DNA of 64,000 bases from Berberis thunbergii (GCA_003290165.1 QNQO01001850.1:124001-188000), one strand, 5' to 3'. Positions 45,850 through 57,660 are shown, counted from the stretch's first letter. Made by a program: numbers and translations. The notes: a model not told the origin generated them from the letters alone.

Positions 45850-46843
45850 AAGGGTGGGCATTTAGGACCCAACCGACAACTGGATCGATCGGGTCGGTTT
45901 TAATTAATTAAAAAAATTTCGGTTGTAAAAGCCCAGCCCGGCCCGAAGTTTCTGGTTCGGGCCTCGGTTTCCCTTTCTGAAACCCGTTGGGTAACCAGCC
46001 CGGCCCAGGTTAAATAGGTTAGTTAAATAGTTAACTTTAAAAAAAATTGTATTTGTTCATTGAGGATTCTCAATTTGAGCAGAAATTCTAAATGGCGAGG
46101 AAACCAGCGAGGGAGGGAGGGAGACTCTCCTCATAGCAGCGAAGGCGGAGGCGGAAGCCAAGGCCGAGCCGACCCTCCCATCTTCTCACAGCGACTCCTC
46201 TTCAAAATTGAGACTCTCCTCACAGCGACGCCTCTTCTCTTCTCACAGTAGAGGTCGAGCCGACCCTCCCATCTTCTCTCTCAGCGAAGGCGGAAAGCAA
46301 TGATCAGATCAGATCGCTGGGAACCGAAATTGCTTGATCATCTTCTTCTGGAACATTCAGATCAGATCCCCTCCCTTCCGCCTCTTCTGGAACATTCTGA
46401 TCAGATCCCCTCCCATCTGATTGTTTGATCAGATCAGATCTGGAACATTCAAATCATCCTCTTCTCTGAACACAGAAGAAGGAAAGCAAATCCAAACTGA
46501 TTCAGATCCCCTCCCTTCCCCATTTTTGCAATGATCAGATCTTAGATCTTGATATCAGATTTTTTTAGACCGATTTTTTTTTTTTTTTTGTAATTTGTTG
46601 TATGGTTTTTTTTGTAATTTTTTGATATAATTTTTTACTTTGTACGTATGATGAATGAAGTATTTTTTTTTTGCTATTAGGACCGAGACCTGCCCGAAAC
46701 CGGCCGGTAAATCGGTTAACCAGGACCTCGGTTACCCGATAAACTCGGTTCGGTTTCGGGTCTCATAAACACTAGCTCAAATTTTTTGAACCGGTTTTCG
46801 ATTTTTAGCTTTTGGGCCGGTTACCCGTACTTGCGCAGCCCTA
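45850..46843. mobile_element. hAT-like element in the CCHC gene promoter region
   Basis: The flanks are ATCTGGACT (45841-45849) and ATCTGGACT (46844-46852), 9 bp identical, which includes an 8-bp hAT-type duplication. The ends are AAGGGTGGGCA at left and the complement of TAGGGCTGCGCA at right, and GGGTCGGTT / AACCGG-type subterminal repeats follow on both sides. The interior is GC- and purine-rich with GATCAGATC repeats (46285-46560) and has no transposase. Confidence 0.65.
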
Positions 46844-46894
46844 ATCTGGACTATGTAACTCACACTCAAAAGAAAATATTATTGAGTTAACCCA

Positions 46895-47004
46895 GGAAAT
46901 GGTTATGATGGCTTCGGCTCATCGTCGCGAAGGAAATAATGATAGGACAATTGCATCTCTTATCATTGTTGGTTTTTCTGGACTACTTAAAGGATGATGG
47001 GATA
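46895..47004 (+). pseudogene. Pararetrovirus coat-region scrap
   Basis: The plus-strand reading shows a short G-F-S-G-L-L-K-G-x-W-D-N-Y-L block with one in-frame stop. I associate this block with the nucleic-acid-binding coat region of plant pararetrovirus polyproteins. Its orientation is opposite to the other pieces at 47006-49490, so the locus is rearranged. The assignment rests on one block. Confidence 0.4.
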
Positions 47005-47005
47005 A

Positions 47006-48340
47006 CTACCTAAAATCGATTGTTGTGAACAGTGGCTTCACGTGGATGTCTTTGAAAAGAGAGATGTTGTCGGGTTGTCTGGACCGAAAGTATCTTGTTT
47101 TGTAGTGGTGTTGGCAGATACTGCCTTTGGTGATGAGGACGGTGGGTCCATCAATCAAGTGGAGAGAAGACGTCATAACAGTCTTCCTCATTGAGTGGAA
47201 CTGTTGGTTCTTCTTCTTCATCTGATTCTTCTTAACAGATCTTGGACAATGTCTCAAAAAGTTGAGCTTTTGTAGGATTTCCTCTAAGTGTTGTCTTATG
47301 TGTCAACGAAGAAGCTTAGCATTTGAAAGAGGTTCAATGGGATTCACCTGAGGAGCGGGAGAATGACTTTTGCCTGAGAAGAAGCGGAGAACTCCTTCTT
47401 TTGTAACTCTGGAGTGGTCAAATTGTGCCCACCATTTGACTTTAAAACGGTGGCAGAACCACAAGGGAACATTCTTGGATTGATAAGGTTTGTTTAATGT
47501 TGAGCAGGTATAATCCCAACATAAAATTCAGGATAAACCAAACATGACGAAGAACCAAAGCGACAAAACCTGCTCTGTAACAGGAATTGGAGGTTGATAC
47601 TTTTCTTGAAAAATCTTTCATCCTTCTTGAACAGCAGGAGGAAGGATATCTTGGATCGGACCAAAATGGCTCCACCAAATGTGTTGGAACCAAAGAGGAA
47701 CAAACTTTTGTTTGAACTTCTGGCACAATAGAAAGAACCATGAATGGTCACATTTCTGCGATTGTATGTAAAAGGCTCTTGATCAGGTGAGCTTGTAATC
47801 AAGATAATTGTAAGTTTGGGGAACATAGTTCACAGAGAACTTCTTGTGATAGTGAGGGAGCTGATGTCAGTCAGCTTCTGAGAGAACTTTGAGGACATGA
47901 CACTTGGAATGTGTGATCCTTTCTTGGTGGTCTTTGTCATGATGATGGGTGATGATCACAGAATCAAAATCTACGAGGATGAACTCATAGAACTCTTGTG
48001 ATTTTGTACTATCTGCTTCTTCAAACTGTTTTTGTTGAGGAAACAGATTCTTGGCGATGAGTTGTGGATATTTGACTAAAGCATACACGGATGGCTCGAT
48101 CATAGTGATATAATCAAGGTATGCTTTAGGAATGTATGGATTTGGTGCCGAATTTTGCGGCTTTGTAAAATTGGTCATGGTGGAACCAGTTGGTTATTAT
48201 TGGTTCAACGGAGTGAACTTCTGTGAAAGGGAAAGGGCATAAGAAAGAGGGGATTGATGCTGTGAGGCAGAAGGCGCCATAGTATATTGGGATTTTGATT
48301 TGGGTTTGGAAAAATGAGGAGGGCGAGAGGAAGATGAGTT
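47006..48340 (-). pseudogene. Endogenous pararetrovirus, degraded downstream ORF
   Basis: Several minus-strand open pieces (48178-47867, 47826-47494, 47741-47442, 47257-47006) read in one direction with frameshifts between them. They lie directly after the RNase H piece, where florendovirus-type Caulimoviridae carry a second ORF of unknown function. There is a long Pro/Tyr start and a tryptophan-rich middle (W-F-Q-H-I-W-W-S-H-F near 47680). I recognise no enzymatic domain. The assignment is by position more than by sequence. Confidence 0.45.
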
Positions 48341-48348
48341 AGAAGAGC

Positions 48349-49490
48349 TCATCTTTGCAGGAACTCTCTTGTTAGAAAATCTGCAAGAGAATTATCAGCT
48401 TCTTTTATAAACTTAATTTCAAAATCAAAGGCTGAAAGGAGACTTTGCCATCTGGCAAAGATCTGTTTGGAAACGAGATTTAAAACATCTTTAGTTAAAA
48501 TCTCTTTGGCAGATTGACAATCCACTTGTAATAAAAACTTTTGGTTTATTAAATCATCTTGAAATTTCATGATGCACAAGACAATTGACAAAACCTCTTT
48601 CTTCACTGTGGAGTAATTGAATTGGACAGAATTCCAAGTACCAAATTGGTATCGGACCAATTGTATAGAAGTAGAATCCGGAAGACGTTATTTAAGAATA
48701 CCACCGTATCCTAAATTGGATGCATCTGTTTCTACAATCTTGTATGCTTTTGGGTTGGAAATCCCTAGACAAGGAAGGTGTTTGACTCTGGACTTGACTT
48801 GACAGACAATCTGGGAATGGGCTTCAGTCCATGGGCCTGGGTTTTTCTTAAGTCTGGCAAACAGAGGTTTTAATAAAACTCTAAGGCCTTTGTAAAAATC
48901 CGCAACATAGTTAAGAGATCCTAAAAACTGTTGTAAATGGTTTTGATCTTTTAACTCATCTAGAAATTTGTTTGCAAAATCAATTGCTCTTGATATACGA
49001 GTGAGAGTCCCATGAAAAATCTTATGTCCAAGAAATCGGACATTGGTTTGAAAAGGATTGATTTTTGTTGGAAAAAGAACTAAACCATTTTCCTTGATAA
49101 TTCTTTCAAATTGATACAAATGTATCCAGCGTGCTGGAATTGATTATGAGAAAACAAGTATATCATCGATATACACAATTGTAAAGGTTGATAATGGAGA
49201 GAAAATATCATTCATGTATTTTGAAACTCACTAGGAGGATTCTTAAGGCCAAAGGGCATAACATTCCATTCAAAGTGACCAAATGGAACATTAATGTTGT
49301 CTTGTAACGATCAAATGGATGAATTTGAATTTGCCAAAATCCAGATTTGAGATCAAACTTTGAGAATACACAGGCTGAGTGTAATCTCTTAAGAATATCT
49401 TTTTTGTCAGGCATAGGATACCTAATCCATTGTAAAGCCTGGTTTAAAGGCTTATAATTGATAAACAGTGAAAAGTGTGGATTTCGTCAT
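48349..49490 (-). pseudogene. Endogenous Caulimoviridae reverse transcriptase-RNase H remnant
   Basis: From 49490 down: an RT start with the F-S-K-F-D-L-K-S-G-F-W-Q-I motif (49345), an intact Y-I-D-D catalytic box (49165), the RT connection with V-R-F-L-G-H-K-I (49045), and E-T-D-A-S-N-L-G-Y-G-G-I-L (48725) opening RNase H. The last piece is 48660-48349, ending in S-L-A-D-F-L-T-R-E-F. These fit the polymerase of plant pararetroviruses rather than Gypsy elements, because no integrase follows. The frame is broken near 49260, 49140 and 48690. The protease, coat and movement parts are missing on the upstream side. It is an old fragment with no coding potential. Confidence 0.75.
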
Positions 49491-51274
49491 GATTTTCATG
49501 TTCCCAAAACCCTACATACCTTATGATATTTTACAGTTAATACCAATAGAAAGTAAAAACGGTAATAGGATTTTTTGTAATTTCAAATAATAACACATTT
49601 ACATACTTTTTACTCTTTCAATTCAAATTAGTTACAATCAAACTCAACCTCTTTCAAATATTATTAATTATAGCCAAGTTCCTAACATAATTTACTATAA
49701 ACTCTTCAGCCAACTATAAATTACAAAAATGCCCTCACGTCTAATTTTTTGATTTTCTATCAAAACAAATCCTTACAAACATTCATTAATTACACCTAGG
49801 TCCAATATATAATTTATTTGAAGCCCTCAAATTATTAAGAAATTATAAAAAGACTCTTACATATAACTTTTGGATTTTTCATTTTGTCCTTAACATTTTA
49901 TACTTTTACAATCAAAACTAGCATCTCTCAAACATTTAATAATTAGATCTATACCCCTAATATAAATTATTTGAAACTCCTTATTTATGTTAAACTTTAC
50001 ATAGGCCCCTAAAACTATATATAATTATTTTATAACGGCATCCGATTGTAGGCGTAAATCCAAGACGACGTGACAAAGGTGGTAACCTATCCTCTTCGGC
50101 GATATGAACGTCAGTTCTGGAATAACCTTTCATATGCGTTGTTCTTGTCATTTCCTCTTCTAGTGGAACGGCAATGGAAAGTGATGGGATGGGATCCTTA
50201 TTTTTTGTTACCTTGTTCAGTTTTCTAAAGTCTATTTTGATTCACAGATAGCAAACTCTTCTCGTTTTTATTTATTTATTTAGGACTATGGGGCCAATAG
50301 CTCGTGCTAACTATGAATATGATACGGTTTACAATGCCACTTTGAAATAAATAGCACCTAGAAATTCAATAATAATGCTAGAAATTCAATAAAATAAAAA
50401 ATATTGAATATCCGCTCACATAGGCAACGTTGACACCCTAGTCCTTTGGTAAGAGCCATTGTTATTTGTCATCGACTAAAATAGTTGAGACATGTATGAC
50501 CTACATAGGAAAAATAAACATGTATACCTAATGGTTGATAGACACATCATTGCCATTGTTGTCACCCTATCTATTTATCTGAATAGTATAACTAACGCTC
50601 CCCTTATCAGTGGCGGACCTATGATGTTAGTCGAGGGGCGAAATGGCAAATAATTATTAGTTGATAATAGTAGTTATCGAGGGCGGAGCTAAAAAATTAT
50701 CCTACCCGAGCTAATAACTAATAAAAATACAACTATAAAAAATACATTGCATATACAAAATTGAATCCAGTGTACTCCAATTTTAAGCAAAAATAAATCA
50801 CAATATCGACAACCTTAGCAAGGGGTAAACGAAAATTATAACTAGAATATATAACTAAAATCACAAAATAATTAGGATAAGCGTCTAATAAAAGATTAAA
50901 AAAATCTGAAATTTGCAAACATAATAAAATCCTAATACAATTTCATAAAAAAATATATTTATATGAGGCTCAAATTTGTTTGAGTTGGCTAATGGCATAT
51001 ATTTTCATCGAATTCTATAGTTATTATTTTAGATATTAATTTCAAATATATTTTTGGAGGTTTTATACCACTTGTGAACAAACAATTCATTTCTTTAATG
51101 TTTGCAATTACATATAAAATTGCGTTGAAAAAAAAATTAGGGGCATGTCATAATGACAGAAATAGTAATTGTGAATTAGCCATAAATAAATCATACGCTC
51201 CAAGATGATCGAATTTTTTTTTATAAAACTTAACAATTCTTTTAATGTTTGCAATCTATTTTACAATCTTACAA
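49491..51274. other. AT-rich gene-poor stretch
   Basis: No gene was recognised. At about 50040-50240 the minus strand briefly reads I-D-F-R-K-L-N-K-V-T-K-N-K-D-P-I-P, like an RT start, followed by an unrelated-looking segment. This may be another retroelement scrap. The rest is A/T-rich with no repeats over 50 bp seen. Confidence 0.4.
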
Positions 51275-51532
51275 AATAGGATGGTGTTTGGGGTGCGAGA
51301 TAAAAGACGACTGAGATTTACCCAATTATAAGAATTTAAAGGATCACCCATAGAACTCAAAGCACCAAGAGTGCATGAGTTCGATTTCTATTTTATATAT
51401 ATACAAAATAGGATGGTGTTTGGTGAAAGATAAAAGACGACTGAGATTTAACCAAATATATGATTTAACGGATCACATAGAACTTAAAGCACCAAAAGTG
51501 CATGGGTTCGATTCCTATACCCAACATTTTTT
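51275..51532. repeat. Tandem duplication of a ~128-bp unit with a tRNA B-box-like motif
   Basis: Two head-to-tail units (about 51275-51404 and 51405-51532) share AAAATAGGATGGTGTTTGG, GATAAAAGACGACTGAGATT and GTGCATG.GTTCGATT. The second has GGGTTCGATTCC, a good match to the RNA polymerase III B box; the first has a degraded version. A tRNA-derived SINE origin is possible, but no clear A box or tail was recognised. Confidence 0.6.
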
Positions 51533-51639
51533 TATATTTATTTATTTTTCTTCAATTGTTGATGTTGGTGATTAGGTATGTAAGTACAAAGGATGAAAAC
51601 TCAAAGATGATTAGGCATGTAAGTATTAGGCATTCGACA

Positions 51640-52320
51640 CAAGTTTGCAACTTTAACTGAGTTTTGTCCAGATTTACTTCATTATTAGAACAAAGTTGTT
51701 AACTTAAGCATCGGAGTGTCTTCGACCACCAAAAAGGTGGTCATTGGCAATCTAACATTTGTTTTACAAGTCAAACTCACAGGAGGACGATTTTTGGACA
51801 CATCAATGTGGCGCCATCCATGGGGAATGACGAGTTTCCTTTCCAAAAAGAAAATTCAATGACAAAGTTCAACGAGATTCGATTAACAATCAAACAACTA
51901 TCAAGGTCAATGGAGCGCTCCACGAATCTTCAATCTGGCGGTGAACAATATGACATGTCGCCTAATATTAATCCAACGACAATCGAGCCAGAAAGAAGAA
52001 AGCTTCAACAGGTAACAATTCATACGTCTCTGATATCGGGAAATCCCCTCAGACCCCCGAGTAGAGATGCTTATGACTCAGATGAACCACGTAATCAAAA
52101 TGGTGGATAGACTCATTCGAGATTTGAAGGGCAGCAAACCTCGAGAAGAAATCACCCAGCTTAAGAGGCATCGAGTCAATAATAATTCCAAATTTAACCA
52201 AAGAAAGTTTGGAACACTACAATTGAAAAAGCCCAAACGCGAACAAGCAGAGAAATCGTTCACGATCTTGATAGTGAGTCCAAGCAAGGTCCTTAAAGCT
52301 ATAACATGAAGAGAAGATGT
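51640..52320 (+). mobile_element. Tat-type Gypsy remnant: LTR end, primer site, start of gag
   Basis: TAACTTAAGCATCGGAGTGT near 51698 is typical of the LTR 3' end of Tat/Ogre-lineage elements. The primer site TGGCGCCATCCATGGGGAA follows at 51809-51827. Then come two overlapping gag-like open pieces (51808-52110 and 52067-52309) that are highly charged and in different frames. The element is cut off at about 52322 where the CACTA terminus starts. The LTR start was not found. Confidence 0.6.
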
Positions 52321-52325
52321 CAAAT

Positions 52326-53010
52326 CACTACACCAAAAACCCCCATTAGCAACGGTTCTGTACCGTGGGCGTAACCCATTGCCACGGCTAAGAGCCGTTG
52401 GCTATAGAGGCGTCGCGAAATTTGTTGCAACGGCTATCAACCGTTGCTAAACATTGTAGCAACGGTTTTATGTTTGAGTAGGGGGTGGTATTTTCAGCAT
52501 TTAGCCACGGTTATAAACCGTTGCAATAAGTATAGAAACGGTTCTTTGCCGTGGCAACAATAGCCACGGTTATAAGCCGTGATAAAGTGTGGATATTCAC
52601 AACGGTTTTAAACCGTGTCTAACATGGTAGCAACGGGTATAAGCCGTGGCTAACTGTTTCCACGGTTTTAAACCGTGGCTAAATAGTGAGAAATCAACTG
52701 TAGCTAACAAGTTAGCAACGGTTTTAAGCTGTGGCTAAACAGTGAGAAATCAACTGTAGCTAACAAGTTAGCAACGGTTTTAAGCCGTGGCTAAACAGTA
52801 AAAAATAAACTGTAGCTAACAAGGTAGCAACGGTGTTAAGCCGTGGCTAACCATGGCCACGGTTTTAAACCGTGGCTAAACAGTGAGAAATTAACTGTAG
52901 CTAACAAGGTAGCAACGGTTTTTAGCCGTTGGCAGGTAAAACAAAATTCAAAAAAAAAATCTGGTTTTGTTGCAACGGTTTCAAACCGTTGCAAATTAAT
53001 ATAATCGAAA
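52326..53010. repeat. CACTA terminus and subterminal repeat array
   Basis: After CACTACACCAAAAA, the units TAGCAACGGTTTTAAGCCGTGGCTAA and variants repeat about 20 times in both orientations, each forming a short palindrome around AACGG/CCGTT. One ~62-bp unit (GTGAGAAATCAACTGTAGCTAACAAG.TAGCAACGG) is repeated in tandem at least four times (52685-52925). Confidence 0.88.
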
Positions 53011-54010
53011 AAAAAATTAAATTTTTTTTTTGCTGCTGCAGCAAAATCACAGCCGTCGCACCTGTAAAATCAGTCCGTACTATGGTATGTGTCATGCCTC
53101 CGACACGAATAAGATTCCACAAACTATATGCTAAATAAATACAAAATCAACCGTAAAAAGGAACTTGTCAAGTTTTGACGCCAAACAAAAACATGTAAAC
53201 AAATAGCATTAATGTACAATAACAGGATTAACCTGAACAAATGGAACCTTGTTATATCATGTTTCGCTCGCATCTAAAACAAAAGAATTTCTCTATGTTT
53301 TTTCCAACAATACAAATCCACCTAGTTATATAATGTAAGAAAATACATTGATGCCCTTAGGAACAGGCCCCATTTCTTTCGGTAGTTGCTTGTTCAATAT
53401 ACTGAAAATGATGAGAATGCAGCACCTGGTAGTTGCTTGTATATGGCACCGGTGATGGTTGATACAACAATCCTTCTAATGACCCCACCGCAAATCCTAT
53501 TATGCTCCAACAAAGTAACTTGTGTATTGGAGTAGATCCCTAAGGTTTTGAACTCTCGAGAAGAAGACACTTCAGTTTATTTGTATTTTCTCTAATGATA
53601 TCTGATTAACAAAAAGGGTAAGAGAGATACTGATTATGTTCTATTTTAGTTTTAAGTTGGTGAAGAAAGATAAGTAAAAGAACAGAGAGGATATTAAAGC
53701 AGTGAAAGGATACTGCAGTAATGTTAGGAAATACACACACACATCAATTACTGATTTCTTCCTTCATAAAGAATTAAAAAAACCTTTGCTAATTCTAACA
53801 TTCCTAATCACTTACTAAATCTATCCCTTAAAAAGATTAAGATCACCTAAATGACATACATATTTTTTTTTAAATATCAAGATACAAGTAGTCCTTGATT
53901 CAGTACTTTTCCATTTTTATATAAGGACGACTTCTAACTATTGGCAACAAAAATAACGTGACAGCATGAGAAGCATCTACTAGGCTATAATTTGTGAACG
54001 TGAGACATAC
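53011..54010. other. Non-coding part of the Pack-CACTA element
   Basis: A minus-strand open frame of about 60 codons (around 53570-53400) has no recognised family. The next GNAT exon expected below 54011 was not found. The rest is AT-rich. Confidence 0.4.
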
Positions 54011-57000
54011 TGTGACAAAGCAAAAACATTTCAATGAGTTCCCATCACGACCGCTAAACCGACGTACTAAATCTTTGTGTTCCTGCAGAAGATAAACAAG
54101 AAAATATAGTAACATCAGGAACAAAAGGCACATGAAGAAATCAACTATGCAATTGAACAACATTTCAAAAATATAAGGAGTAAAACAAGAGGGCTTCTAG
54201 AAACTTTGGACTAGCACAATTGTATTGACCATATGAGAAATGTGTAGGTGCAAGTTTGTTGTTGCTATGTTCATCTTTTTGTGTGATTTAAAACTATGAG
54301 GGTGAAACAACCAAAGATGCGGGCATATGCCACTTGGTAATTATTAAATCTGACGATCTCTAGTAACCAACTGATGATCTCTAATAACCAACATATCCAC
54401 ATCTACAAGAAAGTGAAGACCTTTTCTCTTTTTGTGTGTGTGAAAGGCACCCATAACTTTCCCTTTTATGTTAAACATAAAAGTGATTTACTTAGATCCA
54501 GTCCTATCTATAATACTAATATTTTCTGTTATCTTTACATTGGTGGTGAAGATGGTAGTTGATCGCAAAAGAATTTGTTTAAGACCATGAAAGTTGGTAG
54601 GATTGTGCCCCCGTACAGTCCTCCAAGGAAACAAAAATGTTAGGGGCTGACATGTTTTGATGAATCTCTGCAGCAATCTTTGGAAATCCCTGCAATCTGG
54701 AATCAATTCAAGCAAGAAGTTTGATCGACATCAATAGAGAAATAGCTGGTAAACTGGAAGATCACACAAGCATCTGCTGAAACATGATTTGTATTGATGT
54801 TCTGATATTGTAATTACAAACTACACTCTGACATACAGAGATACATTGTAATATGAAAGAAAATAGGAAGGTTGTTCGAGAAGCCTGGGTCTCCCTAATG
54901 AGCAATGGCTCAGTTTTACATTAGCTGAATCAATGAATGACCCTTTCTTATTGCCAATCTCTATTTATACTGACTTCACAGACTAACAGAGCATTTATTT
55001 ACATCTTAACAGAACAATCCACTTTCTAACAGACCTTCTAACAGAACATCCTAACTGAATTTACAGGAACTCTTCTAACTCCTTCTCTGACAGACATTCT
55101 GTTACTGCAACTGCATTCTTCACCATATGACAGTTTAGCCTTTGCATCCTTTGCATCCTATATTAAAAACAACATGAACTCAGCATTACAAGAACTCAAT
55201 CAGCATGCATTCTGTTTCTTCCGTCTAGTATACGTGAACCTTATCGGGGGCCTATCAAAAAACTTAACAGACTCACTACCGGCTAAATGTACCAATTTTA
55301 AATGGCAACTTGGCACCTCTATAGCACTGCCACATTCTGACCTCTATACTTGTATGGTGTGTAACCTATACTCTAACCTGTAGTCATCAAAGAGAGGTTC
55401 AATATCATATACAATCTAGTCCGACCCGCCTCTTCGAAACTAGGTATTAAGAAGACCCAATCCAAACACAAGTAAACACATCAAAAAGTCCTTGAAGAAT
55501 CACTCCCTTTCCAGATCATTTCATTCTAAACTTTCCCTGGCCTGCCTCTCTTTTAACAGTACTTGAAACTGATAACCAATTTTTGCTTGATCCTTGATAC
55601 TAGATCTCTTTTCCTCACTTCTCCACTACCAATAGGGCAATAAGTTTTGTCCTTGTTATGTTAAACACGATAGTCATTTACTTGCAGGATATCCTATCTT
55701 CTTATATCTCTATTTGTTTCAGCTACCTTTACATTAGTGGTGAAAAATCACAGCAATTAAAATCTCATTCCATTTATTTGAGAATTGATGCAACATGCAA
55801 GGTTGTGCTCCTACTCTATAGACATGCAACAACTTAATAGAATCAATATCGGCTAAACGCCACAATCTCAAAGGTGATTCAAGACATAAATTACGACCAC
55901 ACTGACCTTTGTACTTCTGTAACATGCAACCTAGTGGGGAAAAAGTTATGAAGAATAAGGCAACGCACAAAGAGAGACAATATGGTCCTTAAAGAGCTTT
56001 TATGGACCAAAATACTTCCAATCTTGGAAATCTATTGTAAAAAATGCACACACTTCCACAACCTGATCATTCCCACAATAGATAGATCTAGGGAGGATCC
56101 AATCCAACACCCTTGCTTCAAATGTGAATTAAGACTTCTATGGAAAAAAAAAATAGTACATACTGATTGATCATGTTGCTAAAACCCTAAAAGAGAATGT
56201 GCAAGCTTAATGAAGATCACTTTCACTAATCCTTTGTTGATAAAGCTTTCATTGCTTTGCCTAAAAAAATCCTTGTGAACAGTGCTTCAAGATGCCAACA
56301 AATGAAAAAGTACTTGAGGATGTTTGTTATAGTACGCTCATTGGCCCACTCCTTTTGATTTTACCAAAACAAAGGTTGTTTCAATACCTCTAGTAAATCA
56401 CAAATCATAGAGTCCTCGTGTTCAATTACAAGACATGCACTTTGAAATAGAGAAGGCATTCAAATAAATACCCATGGAAGAAAATATACTTGTGCTTGAA
56501 ATATTGTATTGTGCAATGGAATGGAAACTTTACCTCATCAGCATAACTCTTTTTGAAAAGTTCAACATGCCTGGACAGTGCAAAATTGTTATATCAAGGA
56601 ACCATATCGTAAAAATGGAAGTAAAAAAAAAGAAGAAAAGAAATATGATGGTTACTGAGCTCAAACATTCAACGAGAAATTTGTGAAAATAGTGAAAACT
56701 AACCTCATATAAGTCAAGGATTCGTAATGAGCTTCTGCCCTCAACCATGCTGCCACCTGCAATAAAAAATGAAAAAAAAACATAAATAGATAGAGAAATA
56801 AGTCAACAAATGCCTTGACCACAAAATATAATGTCTTATTATGGTGTGTTCTGAAGGGGAGTGTGAGAAGAGGTATTGCCTTACATTTCATTGTGCCACC
56901 CTAATAGAGGCATTGGCATTAAAAGGAGCATGCTTATCTTAAAAATCCTGCCAATGAGAAGGCAAGAAAGAGAACTAAACTTACCCAATACTCTGCATTC

Positions 57001-57171
57001 AACTCAGCTTCTCGAGCAACATATTGACCAAAGGCCCGTTTTGGCATTAAGGGATCAGGGTCTAGTTGGTTGCCACTGGTGGGAGCAGGTGATAGCTGAG
57101 CGCTTCTTGAGAAATTGTTGTAATGGTCTTCAATAGCTTTCCAGTTTTTGTATGACACAGGAAAGGACTCC
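54011..57171 (-). pseudogene. Captured GNAT-family N-acetyltransferase fragment (4 exons)
   Basis: Exons with consensus splice sites and matching phases are 57171-56985 (62 codons, SYKNWKAIEDHYNNF to QYVAREAELNAEYW), 56756-56704 (AAWLRAEAHYESLTYM), 56570-56534 (HVELFKKSYADE) and 54082-54011 (EHKDLVRRFSGRDGNSLKCF). Together they read about 116 residues without a stop. They match the segment before the acetyl-CoA-binding core of plant plastid GNAT proteins (pattern A-R-E-A-x(3)-E-Y-W-x-A-A-W-L-R-A-E). The transit peptide exon and the catalytic GNAT core are both missing, so no enzyme can result. Which GNAT paralogue is uncertain. Confidence 0.72.
54083..56533. other. Large GNAT-fragment intron region with internal repeats
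   Basis: Two degraded related segments share ATGTTAAACA.GA.AGT.ATTTACTT and TTTACATT.GTGGTGAA (about 54470-54620 and 55655-55810). A CTAACAGA-rich stretch lies at 54980-55110. No recognised exon. Confidence 0.4.
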
Positions 57172-57436
57172 CTGCACCAATTGCATCATAACAATTAGGA
57201 CTAAGGACTGTGAGACATGATTATTAGAATCAGGAAGTCAAAGGCAGCATGCTAAGACACCCTATGGGCTGAAGACACCCTATGTGCTTTATTGAAATGT
57301 CAACTTAAAATAAAGTGAAAACACATGAAGAGAAAACACCCCCTCTTGAAATGACCGTCAATCAGACATACCTTTTTGTTAAGTAGAAAAGTTCCTTTTA
57401 CTGCCAGACAATGCCTTCGCCAAGGCGTTCACTTCA

Positions 57437-57660
57437 TCAACCTTCTGTGCAGCACATGCAAGCCATGATTTGATAGGATTGCTTTACTGCAGATGCCGGT
57501 TGAATTCTCTGATGCTGCACTTGTTGTCTCAGCTGTTGCTGTTGTTGCTGCTGCTGCAATTGATGTTGCAACTGGGCCCGTTGCATTGGTGGCAAAGATT
57601 GCATGAAATGCTGCGGCTGTTGATGTCGTTGTGTCATTTGCAGATTACACATGGGTTAGA
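57437..57660 (-). pseudogene. Captured SEUSS-like (SLK) co-regulator fragment
   Basis: The minus strand reads a QQRHQQ..MQSLPPMQRAQLQHQL start, eight glutamines, LRQQVQHQRIQPASAVK, and then, after a small indel, V-x-x-R-R-L-M. This is the Gln-rich segment leading into the LIM-binding domain of SEUSS/SLK adaptor proteins (family pattern LRQQL..MQPASAVKRPY..GVCARRLMQ). SLK proteins work with LEUNIG-type co-repressors. The fragment is frame-shifted right at the domain boundary and then lost. Confidence 0.68.

Noticed and set aside
46060..46251. 63-codon plus-strand ORF inside the hAT-like element
   Set aside because: GC- and purine-rich low-complexity reading with no transposase signature.
50040..50240. 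RT-like start on the minus strand
   Set aside because: Only a dozen residues resemble an RT and the continuation does not. Mentioned within the spacer but not called.
51500..51520. Possible tRNA gene (GGGTTCGATTCC)
   Set aside because: No acceptor stem pairing or anticodon arm can be built around it, so only the B-box-like motif was recorded.
53400..53575. About 60-codon minus-strand open frame between the CACTA end and the GNAT exon
   Set aside because: I could not match it to any family in any frame. It may be 3' UTR or another captured piece, but there is no support.
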